Positions 8,631-17,604 of a stretch of DNA of 64,000 nt are shown in pieces; within the stretch, counting starts at the first letter, position 1; every line of letters begins with the position of its first letter. Origin of the DNA: Bacillus sp. FJAT-45037 (GTDB lineage Bacteria; Bacillota; Bacilli; Bacillales; Bacillaceae_D); NCBI RefSeq assembly GCF_002797325.1, contig NZ_KZ454938.1:1810267-1874266 (forward strand). Reading direction: 5' to 3'. The position numbers and the translations under genes were made by a program. The notes under the pieces are model-generated. The model was not told where the DNA came from. It worked only from the letters and a program-made list of their open reading frames with translations, and made no database searches.

Positions 8631-9923
8631 TTATTCAAAGAACACTTTAAACCAGTTCTTCATCTTAGATTTAGCTTTTGTTCCGTCTTCGACACCAGAT
8701 TTTTTCTTCTCTGCATTTTGCATTTTCTTTTCTTTGTGAGTTTTTTCTGGTGCTTCATATTCAGCTACTGAAGCAGCTATTTCTTTCCCTTGAATCTTCA
8801 CATTCTTATACGCAAATTGGATGAGCCCCACACTTGTTGTGTATTGTGGTTCGCGTACACCAATGTAGTCCGGGATCGCTACCCTTACGTTACCTTGTAA
8901 AAGATCCTTCCCAAGTTCAAGCACACCAGGAATCATTACTGTGCCCCCTGTCAGGACGTATCCACTAGGAAAATCACGATGCCCTAGGCGCATGATCTCT
9001 TTATAAATTAACTCATAGATCTCTTCCATCCTTGGTTCAATAATATGTGCTAAATCATATTGACTAAACTCATCCTTCTCTCCACTACCGATAGCCGAAA
9101 CATTAAAGCGCTCTTCATCAGAAGCTTCATCAATAAAAGAATGACCATATTTAATTTTTATTCGTTCCGCTTCTTCCGTTGAAACTCTTAGACCAATCGC
9201 AATGTCATTAGTGATATGTTCTCCACCAATTGGAATGACCGATGTCGACTGTAATGTGCCTTGTTCAAACACTGAAACGGTAGATGATCCTCCACCAATA
9301 TCTACAAGACACACACCTAAATTCTTTTCGTCTTTAGAAATAGCAACCGACCCAGCTGCAAGTGGTTGAAGACAAATATCGGCTATCTGTAATCCAGCTC
9401 TTTCAACACAACGCAACAAATTATGTAAGATGGTCTTAGAACCTGTAATGATTGTTCCTTCCATTTCAAGCCTTACACCAATCATGCCTCTAGGATCATT
9501 AATTTCTTCTAAACCGTCAACAACAAATTGCTTAGGTATAACATCAATGATTTCTCTTTCAGGTGGAATTGAGACAACTTGAGCTGCATCAATGACTCGT
9601 TGGATGTCTTCATCACCAATTTCTCTATCAGGACTTGAAACAGCCACTACACCGTGACAAGGTTGCAGTTGTACATGATTACCATTTACACCGACAATGA
9701 CTTGTTTGATAGAGAGGCCAACCATTCTCTCAGCTTGTTCAATCGCTTTTTTTATGGAGCGCACCGTTTCATCTATATCGACAATTGCTCCTTTACGAAT
9801 GCCTTCTGACAGAGAATTCCCTACTCCGACAATATTAATCGTACCGTTCGCCACTTCACCAATTATGACTCGGACATTGGATGTACCGATGTCTAGACTT
9901 ACATAAATCTCATTGTTGTTCAA
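8631..9923 (-). CDS. ftsA: Cell division protein FtsA
   Basis: FtsA is an actin-like ATPase that tethers FtsZ to the membrane through a C-terminal amphipathic helix (MKNWFKVFFE, last ten residues). The ATP-binding blocks VSLDIGTSNVRVI (residues 8-20) and VDIGGGSSTVSVF (about 207-219) are visible. The start is a TTG at 9923, 9 bases after AGGAGG; the protein then reads MNNNEIYVSLDIGTSN, as in Bacillus. A charged, lysine-rich spacer precedes the membrane helix. A SigH-type promoter and a palindrome precede it. Confidence 0.98.
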   Translation of the reverse strand: MNNNEIYVSLDIGTSNVRVIIGEVANGTINIVGVGNSLSEGIRKGAIVDIDETVRSIKKAIEQAERMVGLSIKQVIVGVNGNHVQLQPCHGVVAVSSPDREIGDEDIQRVIDAAQVVSIPPEREIIDVIPKQFVVDGLEEINDPRGMIGVRLEMEGTIITGSKTILHNLLRCVERAGLQIADICLQPLAAGSVAISKDEKNLGVCLVDIGGGSSTVSVFEQGTLQSTSVIPIGGEHITNDIAIGLRVSTEEAERIKIKYGHSFIDEASDEERFNVSAIGSGEKDEFSQYDLAHIIEPRMEEIYELIYKEIMRLGHRDFPSGYVLTGGTVMIPGVLELGKDLLQGNVRVAIPDYIGVREPQYTTSVGLIQFAYKNVKIQGKEIAASVAEYEAPEKTHKEKKMQNAEKKKSGVEDGTKAKSKMKNWFKVFFE

Positions 9924-9996
9924 ACTGTGGCACCTCCTTCTTAACTAATACCGATTCAATGATTCATAGTTTTTCGCTATTTGTACCCGACCCCAA

Positions 9997-10024
9997 ATGT
10001 TGAATATAATGAACTATTCAACAT
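9997..10024. promoter_or_regulatory. 28-bp perfect inverted repeat upstream of ftsA
   Basis: Arms atgttgaata (9997-10006) and tattcaacat (10015-10024) are perfect complements around an 8-base spacer. The arm overlaps the -10 element of the SigH-type promoter for ftsAZ. With no T-run it does not look like a terminator, so an operator for an unknown regulator, or an RNA hairpin in longer transcripts, are the likely options. Confidence 0.55.
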
Positions 10025-10042
10025 AGAGCGCTGTTTTCCTTT
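10016..10042 (-). promoter_or_regulatory. SigH-type promoter of ftsA-ftsZ
   Basis: On the minus strand AAAGGAAAA (10034-10042) and TGAAT (10016-10020) are separated by 13 bases, matching the SigH pattern (RWAGGANNT, then GAAT after 12-14). B. subtilis ftsAZ has a SigH promoter that boosts FtsZ at the onset of sporulation. The match was found by eye. Confidence 0.65.
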
Positions 10043-10087
10043 TAAAAACTCTCTTTTTCTTTTTTTTTCATTGATTTTGATTGTTTT

Positions 10088-10441
10088 TTACCCTTCAGTT
10101 CTTTTTGCTTGCCATTTAGATAATAACATACGTCTGATTACAGCGATATTGTTAAATAAACGAACACCGAAAGCAAAAATTGCCGCTAAGTACAAGTCTA
10201 CACCAAGATGAACACCTAGAAAAGCCAAACCTGCGGCTAATAAGATATTAAAGAAAAATCCAGTCACAAAAACTTGTGAGTCGAAGGTCTCCTGCAATTG
10301 AGCACGAATCCCTCCAAATAGAGTATCTAGTGCCGCGAGAACAGCGATTGATAAATAACTTGTATACTCAGCAGGCACCCTAAACTCGGTCATAATACCT
10401 AATAAAACCCCAAGTAATAACCCTATAATTGGAAGCCACAT
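10088..10441 (-). CDS. sbp: Small basic protein Sbp (DUF1290)
   Basis: A 117-residue membrane protein with three to four hydrophobic segments (starting WLPIIGLLLGVLLGI, then SIAVLAALDTLFGGI, FNILLAAGLAFLGVH and YLAAIFAFGVRLF) and a basic C-terminus. The DUF1290 family sits between the DUF881 genes and ftsA in most spore formers. Its function is unknown; the position suggests a role in the division envelope. It starts 6 bases after the upstream DUF881 stop, so it is translated from the same message. Confidence 0.9.
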   Translation of the reverse strand: MWLPIIGLLLGVLLGIMTEFRVPAEYTSYLSIAVLAALDTLFGGIRAQLQETFDSQVFVTGFFFNILLAAGLAFLGVHLGVDLYLAAIFAFGVRLFNNIAVIRRMLLSKWQAKRTEG

Positions 10442-10447
10442 CTCTAG

Positions 10448-11155
10448 CTACCCCTCCTTTATTTCTTCCATATACCTCACTCGAGGTGTTTGGTCATATC
10501 CTGGCAACACCAATTCAGCGGCTTCTTCTATCGTTAATAGAAAACCATCAATTTCAAAGTAATCTACTGACTCAGAAACAACCATTCGATTATGCAACCC
10601 TTCAGGATCATTTGTTAACACTTTAAGTTCAAGAGGTAGGGGAGGTAGACGACGATAATTTAAATGAGTAATCCCATTTACTTCACGAAAAGCAGAGGTG
10701 GTAATTAATCGTTCACCAGCTACGGAAATATTTGTCGCTCCATATAAATTCAATTCGTTGATCAAATAACGAAATCGCTCTGGAGAAGGCGTTCTTCTCA
10801 TTGGGCTAGTAGAGTACTCATCATAAAATGGCTCAATACGCACAATGATACCAGGTCCTCTAGCTTCTGTCAGACCAGCCTCAGAACGCAAGCTTTCTAT
10901 TTGTTGGTTTAGGACGATTAATAACTCATCTTGGTTCTCTTCAGATGTGGCAGCATATTGACTGATTAGCTCTTGAGTCTTCTGAATGTCGCCTGTTAAT
11001 TGTTTTTGTCTTTCTCTCTCTTGTTCCATTTCATTACGTAATTCTCTAATATCCCGAGTGTCTCTTAGAACAGGCTCTTGTGTCGTTTTAAATTGAATAG
11101 CAAGCATAAAGCCAATGATAAAGGCAACAAAAGCGAAGGTCCATTTTCGGTCCAT
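10448..11155 (-). CDS. ylxX: DUF881 protein, YlxX
   Basis: A membrane-anchored protein with one N-terminal hydrophobic segment (FAFVAFIIGFMLA, about residues 7-20), an external coiled coil (about 30-75) and the DUF881 domain (about 75-230). Key stretches are GPGIIVRIEP and ATNISVAGERLI. The family function is unknown. I prefer the ATG at 11155 (235 residues); a GTG three codons upstream would overlap the ylxW stop and touches the ribosome site. It is a tandem paralogue of ylxW. Confidence 0.88.
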   Translation of the reverse strand: MDRKWTFAFVAFIIGFMLAIQFKTTQEPVLRDTRDIRELRNEMEQERERQKQLTGDIQKTQELISQYAATSEENQDELLIVLNQQIESLRSEAGLTEARGPGIIVRIEPFYDEYSTSPMRRTPSPERFRYLINELNLYGATNISVAGERLITTSAFREVNGITHLNYRRLPPLPLELKVLTNDPEGLHNRMVVSESVDYFEIDGFLLTIEEAAELVLPGYDQTPRVRYMEEIKEG

Positions 11156-11160
11156 CTTAG

Positions 11161-11877
11161 TCACCCACCCCCTGATAAATACGGGTCTAACTCAATCAGT
11201 TGTTGCTGCTGAATTCTAACTGAAATCTCATCATTTAATAATTGATCTTTCACGCCACCTACTAAAGAAATAGCTTGCTCGAATTTTTCGCCATCTCCAA
11301 TGGCCGTAACAACAAACGGAGCATACGATGTATTCCCATCAACAATGATAACAGGACCCGCACATTGTATATAAGACTGCGGTGATAATCTATGTCCATT
11401 AATAGCTACTGCTTCTGCTCCTGCAACAAACAATTCATGAACGACCCTTTGAACATGAATCTCATGAACAATATAATCATTGGGGTTAGCACCTTCTGGC
11501 ACATATGAAGCATCTTCGAGTGAAACTTCTAGGCCAGGTCCTTTAACAGGTACATTCCCAACTACTTTACGCAAGCGATCAAGATCTTCTATTAGGTTCG
11601 TTGTACGGATTTCTTGTTCAACATTTTTTTCTGCCAACTCTTCTTCTAATTGTCTTACTTCACTTTGATAATTTCTTAACTCATCCTGGAGTATTTGGTT
11701 TCTTTCTTGGATGTTAGCAACCTGCTGTCGCAGCTCATCCTCATGCCTCCACTGCTTTTCATAACCAGGAGTTAATTCAGCCTGTCTTTCATTCGTGAGT
11801 TCATAGCTCAGTGCTAAAATAAAGCCTGTTACGAGTAGAACGAAGGATAAGATTGCTTGTTTACCCTTCAATTTCAC
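11161..11877 (-). CDS. ylxW: DUF881 protein, YlxW
   Basis: Second DUF881 protein, with an N-terminal membrane segment (ILSFVLLVTGFILAL), a long coiled coil (about residues 45-100 with many Glu/Gln/Arg) and the DUF881 domain (GPGLEVSLEDAS, then AEAVAINGHRLSPQS). The start is a GTG at 11877, 9 bases after GAGGAGG, giving 238 residues and a 17-base overlap with the end of divIB, which implies coupled translation. Function unknown; it is always near division genes. Confidence 0.88.
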   Translation of the reverse strand: MKLKGKQAILSFVLLVTGFILALSYELTNERQAELTPGYEKQWRHEDELRQQVANIQERNQILQDELRNYQSEVRQLEEELAEKNVEQEIRTTNLIEDLDRLRKVVGNVPVKGPGLEVSLEDASYVPEGANPNDYIVHEIHVQRVVHELFVAGAEAVAINGHRLSPQSYIQCAGPVIIVDGNTSYAPFVVTAIGDGEKFEQAISLVGGVKDQLLNDEISVRIQQQQLIELDPYLSGGG

Positions 11878-12640
11878 TTTCTTCTTCCTCCTCAAGGTCG
11901 AAATCCTCAAAATATGGACTCATTTTCATATGCAAAATGCCATTACGATCGGAATTCAGTTCTTTAACAATTGATGGATAAGGGAGCATTCTTTCTTTAA
12001 AGTTAGTAATCGTCGTATGAACTTCAAATCCATCATTCATATGTAAAATGACTTCATCAGATTCAGCTTCTTTTGGTACGTAAAACACTTCAGACATTCT
12101 TTCAATGAGTTGCTCTGGCGTCTCCATTAACTCCCTAGAAAAATCTGTTAACGCATCACCTTGCTCCCAATTAATTAAGATTGGTGCATCAGCCGGATGT
12201 TGATGCCTAGGTAGCTCATTTAAGAAGATACCACTAGTAAGAAGTGGATAATATTTTCCATTATCGTATAAATACCCAATACGTGTATGTTCAACAACCT
12301 CAATGATTACAGTTGTAGGAAATTTACGTTTTAGAGTTGCGTCTTTAATTTCGGGAGTCATGATTAGCTTATTTCGAATCACATCTTCTTCAAGATTCCA
12401 AATGCTTGTCCCTGTTTCAAGTTCAGCAAACTGGACGACTTTTTCATCACTTAACAAGAAATTTCCGTTAACCTCGAGTTGACGGATATGACTTAACGGA
12501 GATTGGAAATACACCATCGCTAATAGCAACAAAAAGAAAAGTGACAAAAAGAACAGTAACCGCCGATTTGCCCTCTGCTTTCGCTGCTCTTTTAGTGAAG
12601 GTATCCGCTCATTTATCGTGACTACTTTATTATTGCCCAT
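11861..12640 (-). CDS. divIB: Division protein DivIB/FtsQ
   Basis: DivIB forms a complex with FtsL and DivIC that governs septal peptidoglycan synthesis. The 259-residue protein has a basic cytoplasmic N-terminus, one membrane helix (about residues 29-45, FFLSLFFLLLLAMVYF), a POTRA domain (LSHIRQLEVNGNFLLSDEKV and following) and the FtsQ/DivIB beta domain. The acidic tail (DLEEEEESEIEG) overlaps the ylxW ribosome site. It follows murB by about 140 bases, with no clear terminator between them. Confidence 0.94.
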   Translation of the reverse strand: MGNNKVVTINERIPSLKEQRKQRANRRLLFFLSLFFLLLLAMVYFQSPLSHIRQLEVNGNFLLSDEKVVQFAELETGTSIWNLEEDVIRNKLIMTPEIKDATLKRKFPTTVIIEVVEHTRIGYLYDNGKYYPLLTSGIFLNELPRHQHPADAPILINWEQGDALTDFSRELMETPEQLIERMSEVFYVPKEAESDEVILHMNDGFEVHTTITNFKERMLPYPSIVKELNSDRNGILHMKMSPYFEDFDLEEEEESEIEG

Positions 12641-12779
12641 TTGATATCCCCCGATTATCGCCCTCTACGATATAATTATCGATCTCTGATTCTCCAATCT
12701 CTTTCAGACCTACGTAAAAAAGAAAGTTTCCTTAGATTTGTTTAATTATACCATAGACAGTCGATAGATACACTGTTGT

Positions 12780-13697
12780 TTAAGGGGTTTTAAGCTTTCT
12801 TCCAATCATTTCTACTTCCGTTTCCATTTCAATCCCTTTTGCTTGTTTAATTTTGTATTTAGCATGCTCAATCAAATTTAAAACATCACTCGCTTTAGCT
12901 TGATCAATATTCACAATAAAGTTCGCATGCAACTCCGAAATTTGCGCACCTCCAATTTGATACCCTTTAAGACCCGCTTCTTCAATCAACTGACCTGCAT
13001 GGTTAGGTAGTGGGTTTCTGAATACACTTCCACAAGTTGGGTGACTCCATGGTTGTGTTTCTCTTCGGTAGTCTTTGTTTTTTTGCATATGTGCTACAAT
13101 TTCTTCTTTTTCCCCTTTTTTTAATTGGAAAATAGCTTCGACACATATCCCTTCTTCACGTTGCAATCTAGATGTTCGGTAGGCGAACTCCATTTCTGAT
13201 CCATCAATCCATTCTAAGCGACCATCCGGATATAAAATATGGGCTTTTTTTAAGATCTGTGAAACATCTGCCCCATGAGCTCCCGCATTCATAAAGACCG
13301 CTCCACCGACAGAGCCAGGGATACCTCCTGCAAATTCAAGACCAGATAGCCCTTGACGACTAATTACCGTTACTAATTTAATCAGAGGATATCCTCCACC
13401 AACACGGATTTCTTCTTCTTCTACTTCTAAATGATCCATCCCGCGTCCGAGTTTAAGAACAACACCTTCGATGCCTTCATCTGATACGAGTAGATTCGAT
13501 CCCCGACCAATTGCTCGCCATGGTACCCCTTCTTCTTTTATGATAGACATTGCTTCTTTAAGACCTTCTAAATTTTTAGGCTCTATTAATACATCTGCAG
13601 GGCCACCAATCTTCCATGTTGTATGTTGGCTAAGTGGTTCGTTAATTTTTACAGTACCCACTTCTGCTTCTTTTAACTTTTGAATCAATTGATCCAT
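12780..13697 (-). CDS. murB: UDP-N-acetylenolpyruvoylglucosamine reductase MurB
   Basis: MurB is the FAD enzyme that reduces UDP-GlcNAc-enolpyruvate with NADPH to UDP-MurNAc. FAD-binding marks are [13 protein letters not shown] and [34 protein letters not shown] and the catalytic-serine region CGSVFRNP follow. The 305 residues and the absence of a long insert fit the type II (Gram-positive) class. It lies between murG and divIB, its usual place in bacilli. Confidence 0.98.
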   Translation of the reverse strand: MDQLIQKLKEAEVGTVKINEPLSQHTTWKIGGPADVLIEPKNLEGLKEAMSIIKEEGVPWRAIGRGSNLLVSDEGIEGVVLKLGRGMDHLEVEEEEIRVGGGYPLIKLVTVISRQGLSGLEFAGGIPGSVGGAVFMNAGAHGADVSQILKKAHILYPDGRLEWIDGSEMEFAYRTSRLQREEGICVEAIFQLKKGEKEEIVAHMQKNKDYRRETQPWSHPTCGSVFRNPLPNHAGQLIEEAGLKGYQIGGAQISELHANFIVNIDQAKASDVLNLIEHAKYKIKQAKGIEMETEVEMIGRKLKTP

Positions 13698-13769
13698 TCC
13701 TACATCCCTCTCCCTGGCTGTTTAAGCATTTTGTTTATAAATCTTATTTTCGTATGTCTTGTCTTCAGT

Positions 13770-14861
13770 TTAGCTTGACACATCTTTAAGTAGTTGATAA
13801 ACATCATTCGCTGCTGTTGGAACACCTAACTTTAATGCTCCTTGATGCATCGACTCCCATGATTCTTTTTTGGATAAAACTGAATCAATATCCTCAAGTA
13901 ATCTTATTCCACTCATTTCGTTTTCTAAACGAACAATCGCCGCTCCGCCTTCTTCAAGTGAACGAGCATTTTTTACTTGGTGGTTATTTGTTACATAGGG
14001 GCTTGGTATTAAGATACTCGGCAGTCCTAGTGCTGTTATTTCGGCCAAAGTCGTCGCGCCTGCACGTGCTACAATCAAATCAACGGCGCCTAAGACATCA
14101 GGCATATTATGAATAAACGGTTTAATGATGACATTTCTAGGGCTCCCTGCTTCTTCCACCTTTTTTAAAACGGCGTCATAGTGAACAGACCCTGTGACAT
14201 AAAGAATTTGATAATCCTTTGATGAAACTTCATCAATGACACTTAAGAACGCATCATTTATTGGTTTTGCTCCACGACTTCCGCCAACAATTAAGACCGT
14301 TTTTTTGTTTTGATCAAGCCCTACAGAAGAAGCGCCAGCTTTTGCATCAACATTCATGACTTCTGTTGCTCGTGGATTTCCTGTAAAGACCACTTTTTCT
14401 TTTGGGAAATACGGAGCTGCTTGATCAAAACAAATGGCAACTTTATTTACATACTTGCTAAGGAATTTATTTGTTAGACCTGGCACACTATTTTGTTCAT
14501 GAATTACTGACGGTATCCCTAGTTTCGCAGCTGCATAGACAACTGGTCCACAGACATATCCTCCGGTTCCAATAACAACATCAGGATTAAATTCCTTTAA
14601 CATCTTCTTACTTACTCTTGTACCTTTTAAGAAGCGTAAGACTGTTTTCACATTTTCAGCTGAGATTTTACGTCTAAATCCAGTAATATGAATCGTCTTA
14701 AATGGAATCCCTTCTCTTGTCACAAGCTCACTTTCAAGTCCTTTTTCCGTTCCAATGTATAAGATCTCAGCATTTGGATTTTGCTTTTTAATTTCTTTTA
14801 TTAAAGATAGGGCAGGATAGATATGCCCACCTGTACCTCCACCACTCACTACAACTCTCAT
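13770..14861 (-). CDS. murG: Lipid II-forming GlcNAc transferase MurG
   Basis: MurG adds GlcNAc to lipid I at the inner membrane face and makes lipid II. The N-terminal glycine loop [13 protein letters not shown] (residues 6-18), a second loop [12 protein letters not shown], and the C-terminal donor site ([34 protein letters not shown]) are all seen. The 363 residues are full length. A hairpin lies between it and spoVE, so murG may also have its own promoter. Confidence 0.98.
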   Translation of the reverse strand: MRVVVSGGGTGGHIYPALSLIKEIKKQNPNAEILYIGTEKGLESELVTREGIPFKTIHITGFRRKISAENVKTVLRFLKGTRVSKKMLKEFNPDVVIGTGGYVCGPVVYAAAKLGIPSVIHEQNSVPGLTNKFLSKYVNKVAICFDQAAPYFPKEKVVFTGNPRATEVMNVDAKAGASSVGLDQNKKTVLIVGGSRGAKPINDAFLSVIDEVSSKDYQILYVTGSVHYDAVLKKVEEAGSPRNVIIKPFIHNMPDVLGAVDLIVARAGATTLAEITALGLPSILIPSPYVTNNHQVKNARSLEEGGAAIVRLENEMSGIRLLEDIDSVLSKKESWESMHQGALKLGVPTAANDVYQLLKDVSS

Positions 14862-14982
14862 ATTGTACCTCCAGCCTTTGTTACATATTGTTCATTTTAT
14901 CACGAACAATGCTTGGTTTATACCGCATTTCTGTGTGATTTTTTGTAGATTAATACACTTAGACGCTTTCAAAGAAAAAAAG

Positions 14983-15002
14983 CTCTCCTACGAGTAGAAG
15001 AG
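14983..15002 (-). terminator. Terminator after spoVE
   Basis: Arms ctctcctac (14983-14991) and gtagaagag (14994-15002) pair with one wobble, and the minus strand continues with CTTTTTTT. It follows the spoVE stop directly and would limit read-through into murG. Confidence 0.75.
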
Positions 15003-15005
15003 TGG

Positions 15006-16106
15006 TCACATTCTTGCATGTCTGCTTATATTTAATAGTACCCCCACGGAAACAAGCATTAACGTCAAAGAAGATCCACCATAACTTAAGAACGGAAGTG
15101 TAATTCCAGTTACTGGCATCAACCCTGTAACTACACCGATATTAATCATCACTTGAATCGCGATCATGACAATAATCCCGACCGCCAAAAAACTACCAAA
15201 TAAATCAGGAGCACCAAGAGATATCTTAATCCCACGCCAAAGCATAATTCCAAATAAAAGAATAACGAACACCCCACCAATAAAACCTAATTCTTCAGAG
15301 AGTATGGCAAAGATAAAATCAGTTTGAGGCTCTGGTAAATAAAAATACTTTTGTCTACTTTCACCGAGTCCCATTCCCATCAATCCACCAGGACCAATGG
15401 CGTATAATGATTGAATGATTTGAAACCCACTCCCTAATGGATCAGACCATGGATCTAAAAAAGAGGTGATTCGTTTAATTCGATACGGAGCTGAGACAAT
15501 AAGACCAACGAAACCAACAACACCAATCATAGCGAGACCAACAAAATGACTAATCCTTGCTCCTGCAACAAAAATCATCGCTATACATGTCCCGACCATA
15601 ACAGCACCCGTTCCAAGATCTGGTTGCAGCATAATCATTCCGAATGCTAGCATGACTAATGATAGCGATGGGACCAGCCCTTTTTTAAAAAATACAATCT
15701 TCTTTTGGTTCTCAGATAAGTATTTGGCTAAAAATGCAATCATCGCCATTTTCATAAATTCTGACGGTTGAATCGAAAATGCGCCGACACCAAGCCAACT
15801 TCTTGCCCCTCCTCGAACCAATCCTACTCCCGGGATGAGGACAATGATTAGTAGCACAAAGCAAATGATGACAATTAATTTTGCCCATGTTCGCCAAGTC
15901 CAATAATCAACATTCATAATAAAAAGCATTAGAACTACGCCAACACTCGCAAAAAATAACTGCCTTTTCAAAAAGAAAAAAGAATCATCAAACCTGTAAG
16001 ACGCCCACGCCTCCGAAGCACTGTAGACCATAATTAAACCTATGGATAATAGAGCAATGGTCGTAAGTAGCAAGACATAATCTGGTGCATGCTTTTCTTT
16101 TTGCAA
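15006..16106 (-). CDS. spoVE: SpoVE, SEDS glycosyltransferase for spore cortex
   Basis: SpoVE is a SEDS-family (FtsW/RodA) polymerase with about ten membrane helices that works with SpoVD to build spore cortex peptidoglycan. Marks include IGLIMVYSAS, DDSFFFLKRQL, FSIQPSEFMK, QPDLGTG and SEELGFIGG. I start at the TTG at 16106, 8 bases after GAGG, giving 366 residues, the length I recall for B. subtilis SpoVE. A GTG three codons upstream is a weaker option. A SigE-type promoter upstream supports a mother-cell role. It sits between murD and murG. Confidence 0.94.
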   Translation of the reverse strand: MQKEKHAPDYVLLLTTIALLSIGLIMVYSASEAWASYRFDDSFFFLKRQLFFASVGVVLMLFIMNVDYWTWRTWAKLIVIICFVLLIIVLIPGVGLVRGGARSWLGVGAFSIQPSEFMKMAMIAFLAKYLSENQKKIVFFKKGLVPSLSLVMLAFGMIMLQPDLGTGAVMVGTCIAMIFVAGARISHFVGLAMIGVVGFVGLIVSAPYRIKRITSFLDPWSDPLGSGFQIIQSLYAIGPGGLMGMGLGESRQKYFYLPEPQTDFIFAILSEELGFIGGVFVILLFGIMLWRGIKISLGAPDLFGSFLAVGIIVMIAIQVMINIGVVTGLMPVTGITLPFLSYGGSSLTLMLVSVGVLLNISRHARM

Positions 16107-16159
16107 TCGAGACACCTCATTTTAGAACATATTTATCACCATGACTCACATCTCCTTAC

Positions 16160-16188
16160 ATTTTATGCGCTTGTCTTCTAAAACATGT
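16160..16188 (-). promoter_or_regulatory. SigE-type promoter of spoVE
   Basis: On the minus strand ACATGTT (16182-16188) and CATAAAAT (16160-16167) are separated by 14 bases, close to the SigE pattern (KMATATT, CATACAHT; 5 of 7 and 7 of 8). It lies in the murD-spoVE gap, after the murD terminator, which fits a separate sporulation transcript. Confidence 0.55.
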
Positions 16189-16213
16189 CCAAATCAAGTA
16201 ACACACAAAAAAA

Positions 16214-16241
16214 AGCTACTATTTCAAAAGAAACAGTAGCT
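16214..16241 (-). terminator. Terminator after murD
   Basis: A 12-bp stem with one wobble (agctactatttc / gaaacagtagct), 4-base loop, then TTTTTTTT on the minus strand. It ends the upstream mur transcript and separates the vegetative genes from spoVE. Confidence 0.88.
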
Positions 16242-16247
16242 TACCAC

Positions 16248-17603
16248 TTATGGATTAATTGCCTTTACAGCCTGTACAAATTCATTTCCTCTGTCTTCAA
16301 ACGTTTTGTACTGATCCCAACTTGCACAAGCTGGTGATAATAAAATGACATCACCCTCTTTGGAGAGATCAAAAGCTTTTTGAACGGCATCTTCTACTTT
16401 TATCGCAAACTCAATCGTCGCTACATTTGCACTTTTTGCCGTTTTCGCTAATTTTTCTTTCGTTTCTCCAAATGTGACAAGCGCCTTCACGTTTGCAAGA
16501 GAAGATGCCAGTTCGTCGAATTCATTTCCGCGATCAAGGCCTCCAGCGAGCAGAATGACCGGTTGCTCAAATGCTTCTAACGCTTTCTTCGCTGCTAGAA
16601 TATTTGTAGCTTTTGAGTCATTATAAAATAAACGGTCGTTCTTTTTTGTCACAAATTGCAAGCGATGCTCAACCCCACTAAAAGTTGAAAGTACATGCTC
16701 AATTTGGGGAACGGTCGCTCCCATCGTCAATGAAGCTCCAATTGCCGCTAAAATATTCTCTACATTATGAGCTCCTGGTAAAACAACATGTGCAAGATCT
16801 ATAACTTTCTGATCTTTAAAATAAATCGAACCATTTTCTACAAATACTCCATTGTGTACTGTACGCGTAGCTGAAAAAGGTATTAACGTTGCTTTGCTGG
16901 CTTTTGCCACTTTTTGAACGAGTAAATCATCCGCATTGTAGACAAAGTAATCGTCAGTCGTTTGATTTGCTGTTATTTTTGCTTTCGCCCGCACATACTC
17001 TTCTTTTGTTCCGTGATAATCAAGATGGGCATCAAAAAGATTTAGTAGCACACTGACTTTCGGGTGAAACATCTCGGTGCCTAAAAGTTGAAAACTTGAT
17101 GCTTCAAGCACGATGACATCATCTTTGGTCGCTCTTTTTGAAACTTCGCATGAAACCGTTCCGATGTTGCCGGCAATAAGCGGGTGCAGTGAACTATTTT
17201 TAAGCATTTCGTGAACTAATGTTGTCGTTGTTGTTTTCCCATTTGAGCCTGTGATGGCAATTATTTGCGCTTCGCTCAATGCTGATGTCAGCTCAACCTC
17301 TGTTACAACAGAGATTGAACGATGAAGTGCCTCTTTGACAAGTCCATTTGTGTAAGGGATACCTGGGTTTTTTACCACAAGCTCGATGTCATCATCTAAT
17401 AAAGTGAGCGGGTGTGAACCACATACAACCTTTATTCCCTTATGTTCTAATTGTTTCGCTTGCACGTTCTCTTCATAAGGGAGAGCGTCATTAACAGCCA
17501 CTTTAGCCCCTAGCTCATGGAGTAACAGAGCAGCAGCTTCTCCACTTTTTGCAAGACCAAGTACTAGAATATGTTTTCCTTCATACCAATCTTTGTTTTT
17601 CAT
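16248..17603 (-). CDS. murD: UDP-MurNAc-Ala D-glutamate ligase MurD
   Basis: MurD adds D-glutamate to UDP-MurNAc-L-Ala using ATP. The N-terminal Rossmann-like UDP-binding domain starts HILVLGLAKSG; the ATP site is [14 protein letters not shown] (about residues 116-129); the central domain has NLFDAHLDYHG, and NDSKATN marks the C-terminal junction. Ends with LLSPACASWDQYKTFEDRG, diagnostic of MurD. Length 451 is normal. Starts 1 base after the mraY stop. Confidence 0.98.
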   Translation of the reverse strand: MKNKDWYEGKHILVLGLAKSGEAAALLLHELGAKVAVNDALPYEENVQAKQLEHKGIKVVCGSHPLTLLDDDIELVVKNPGIPYTNGLVKEALHRSISVVTEVELTSALSEAQIIAITGSNGKTTTTTLVHEMLKNSSLHPLIAGNIGTVSCEVSKRATKDDVIVLEASSFQLLGTEMFHPKVSVLLNLFDAHLDYHGTKEEYVRAKAKITANQTTDDYFVYNADDLLVQKVAKASKATLIPFSATRTVHNGVFVENGSIYFKDQKVIDLAHVVLPGAHNVENILAAIGASLTMGATVPQIEHVLSTFSGVEHRLQFVTKKNDRLFYNDSKATNILAAKKALEAFEQPVILLAGGLDRGNEFDELASSLANVKALVTFGETKEKLAKTAKSANVATIEFAIKVEDAVQKAFDLSKEGDVILLSPACASWDQYKTFEDRGNEFVQAVKAINP

Positions 17604-17604
17604 A

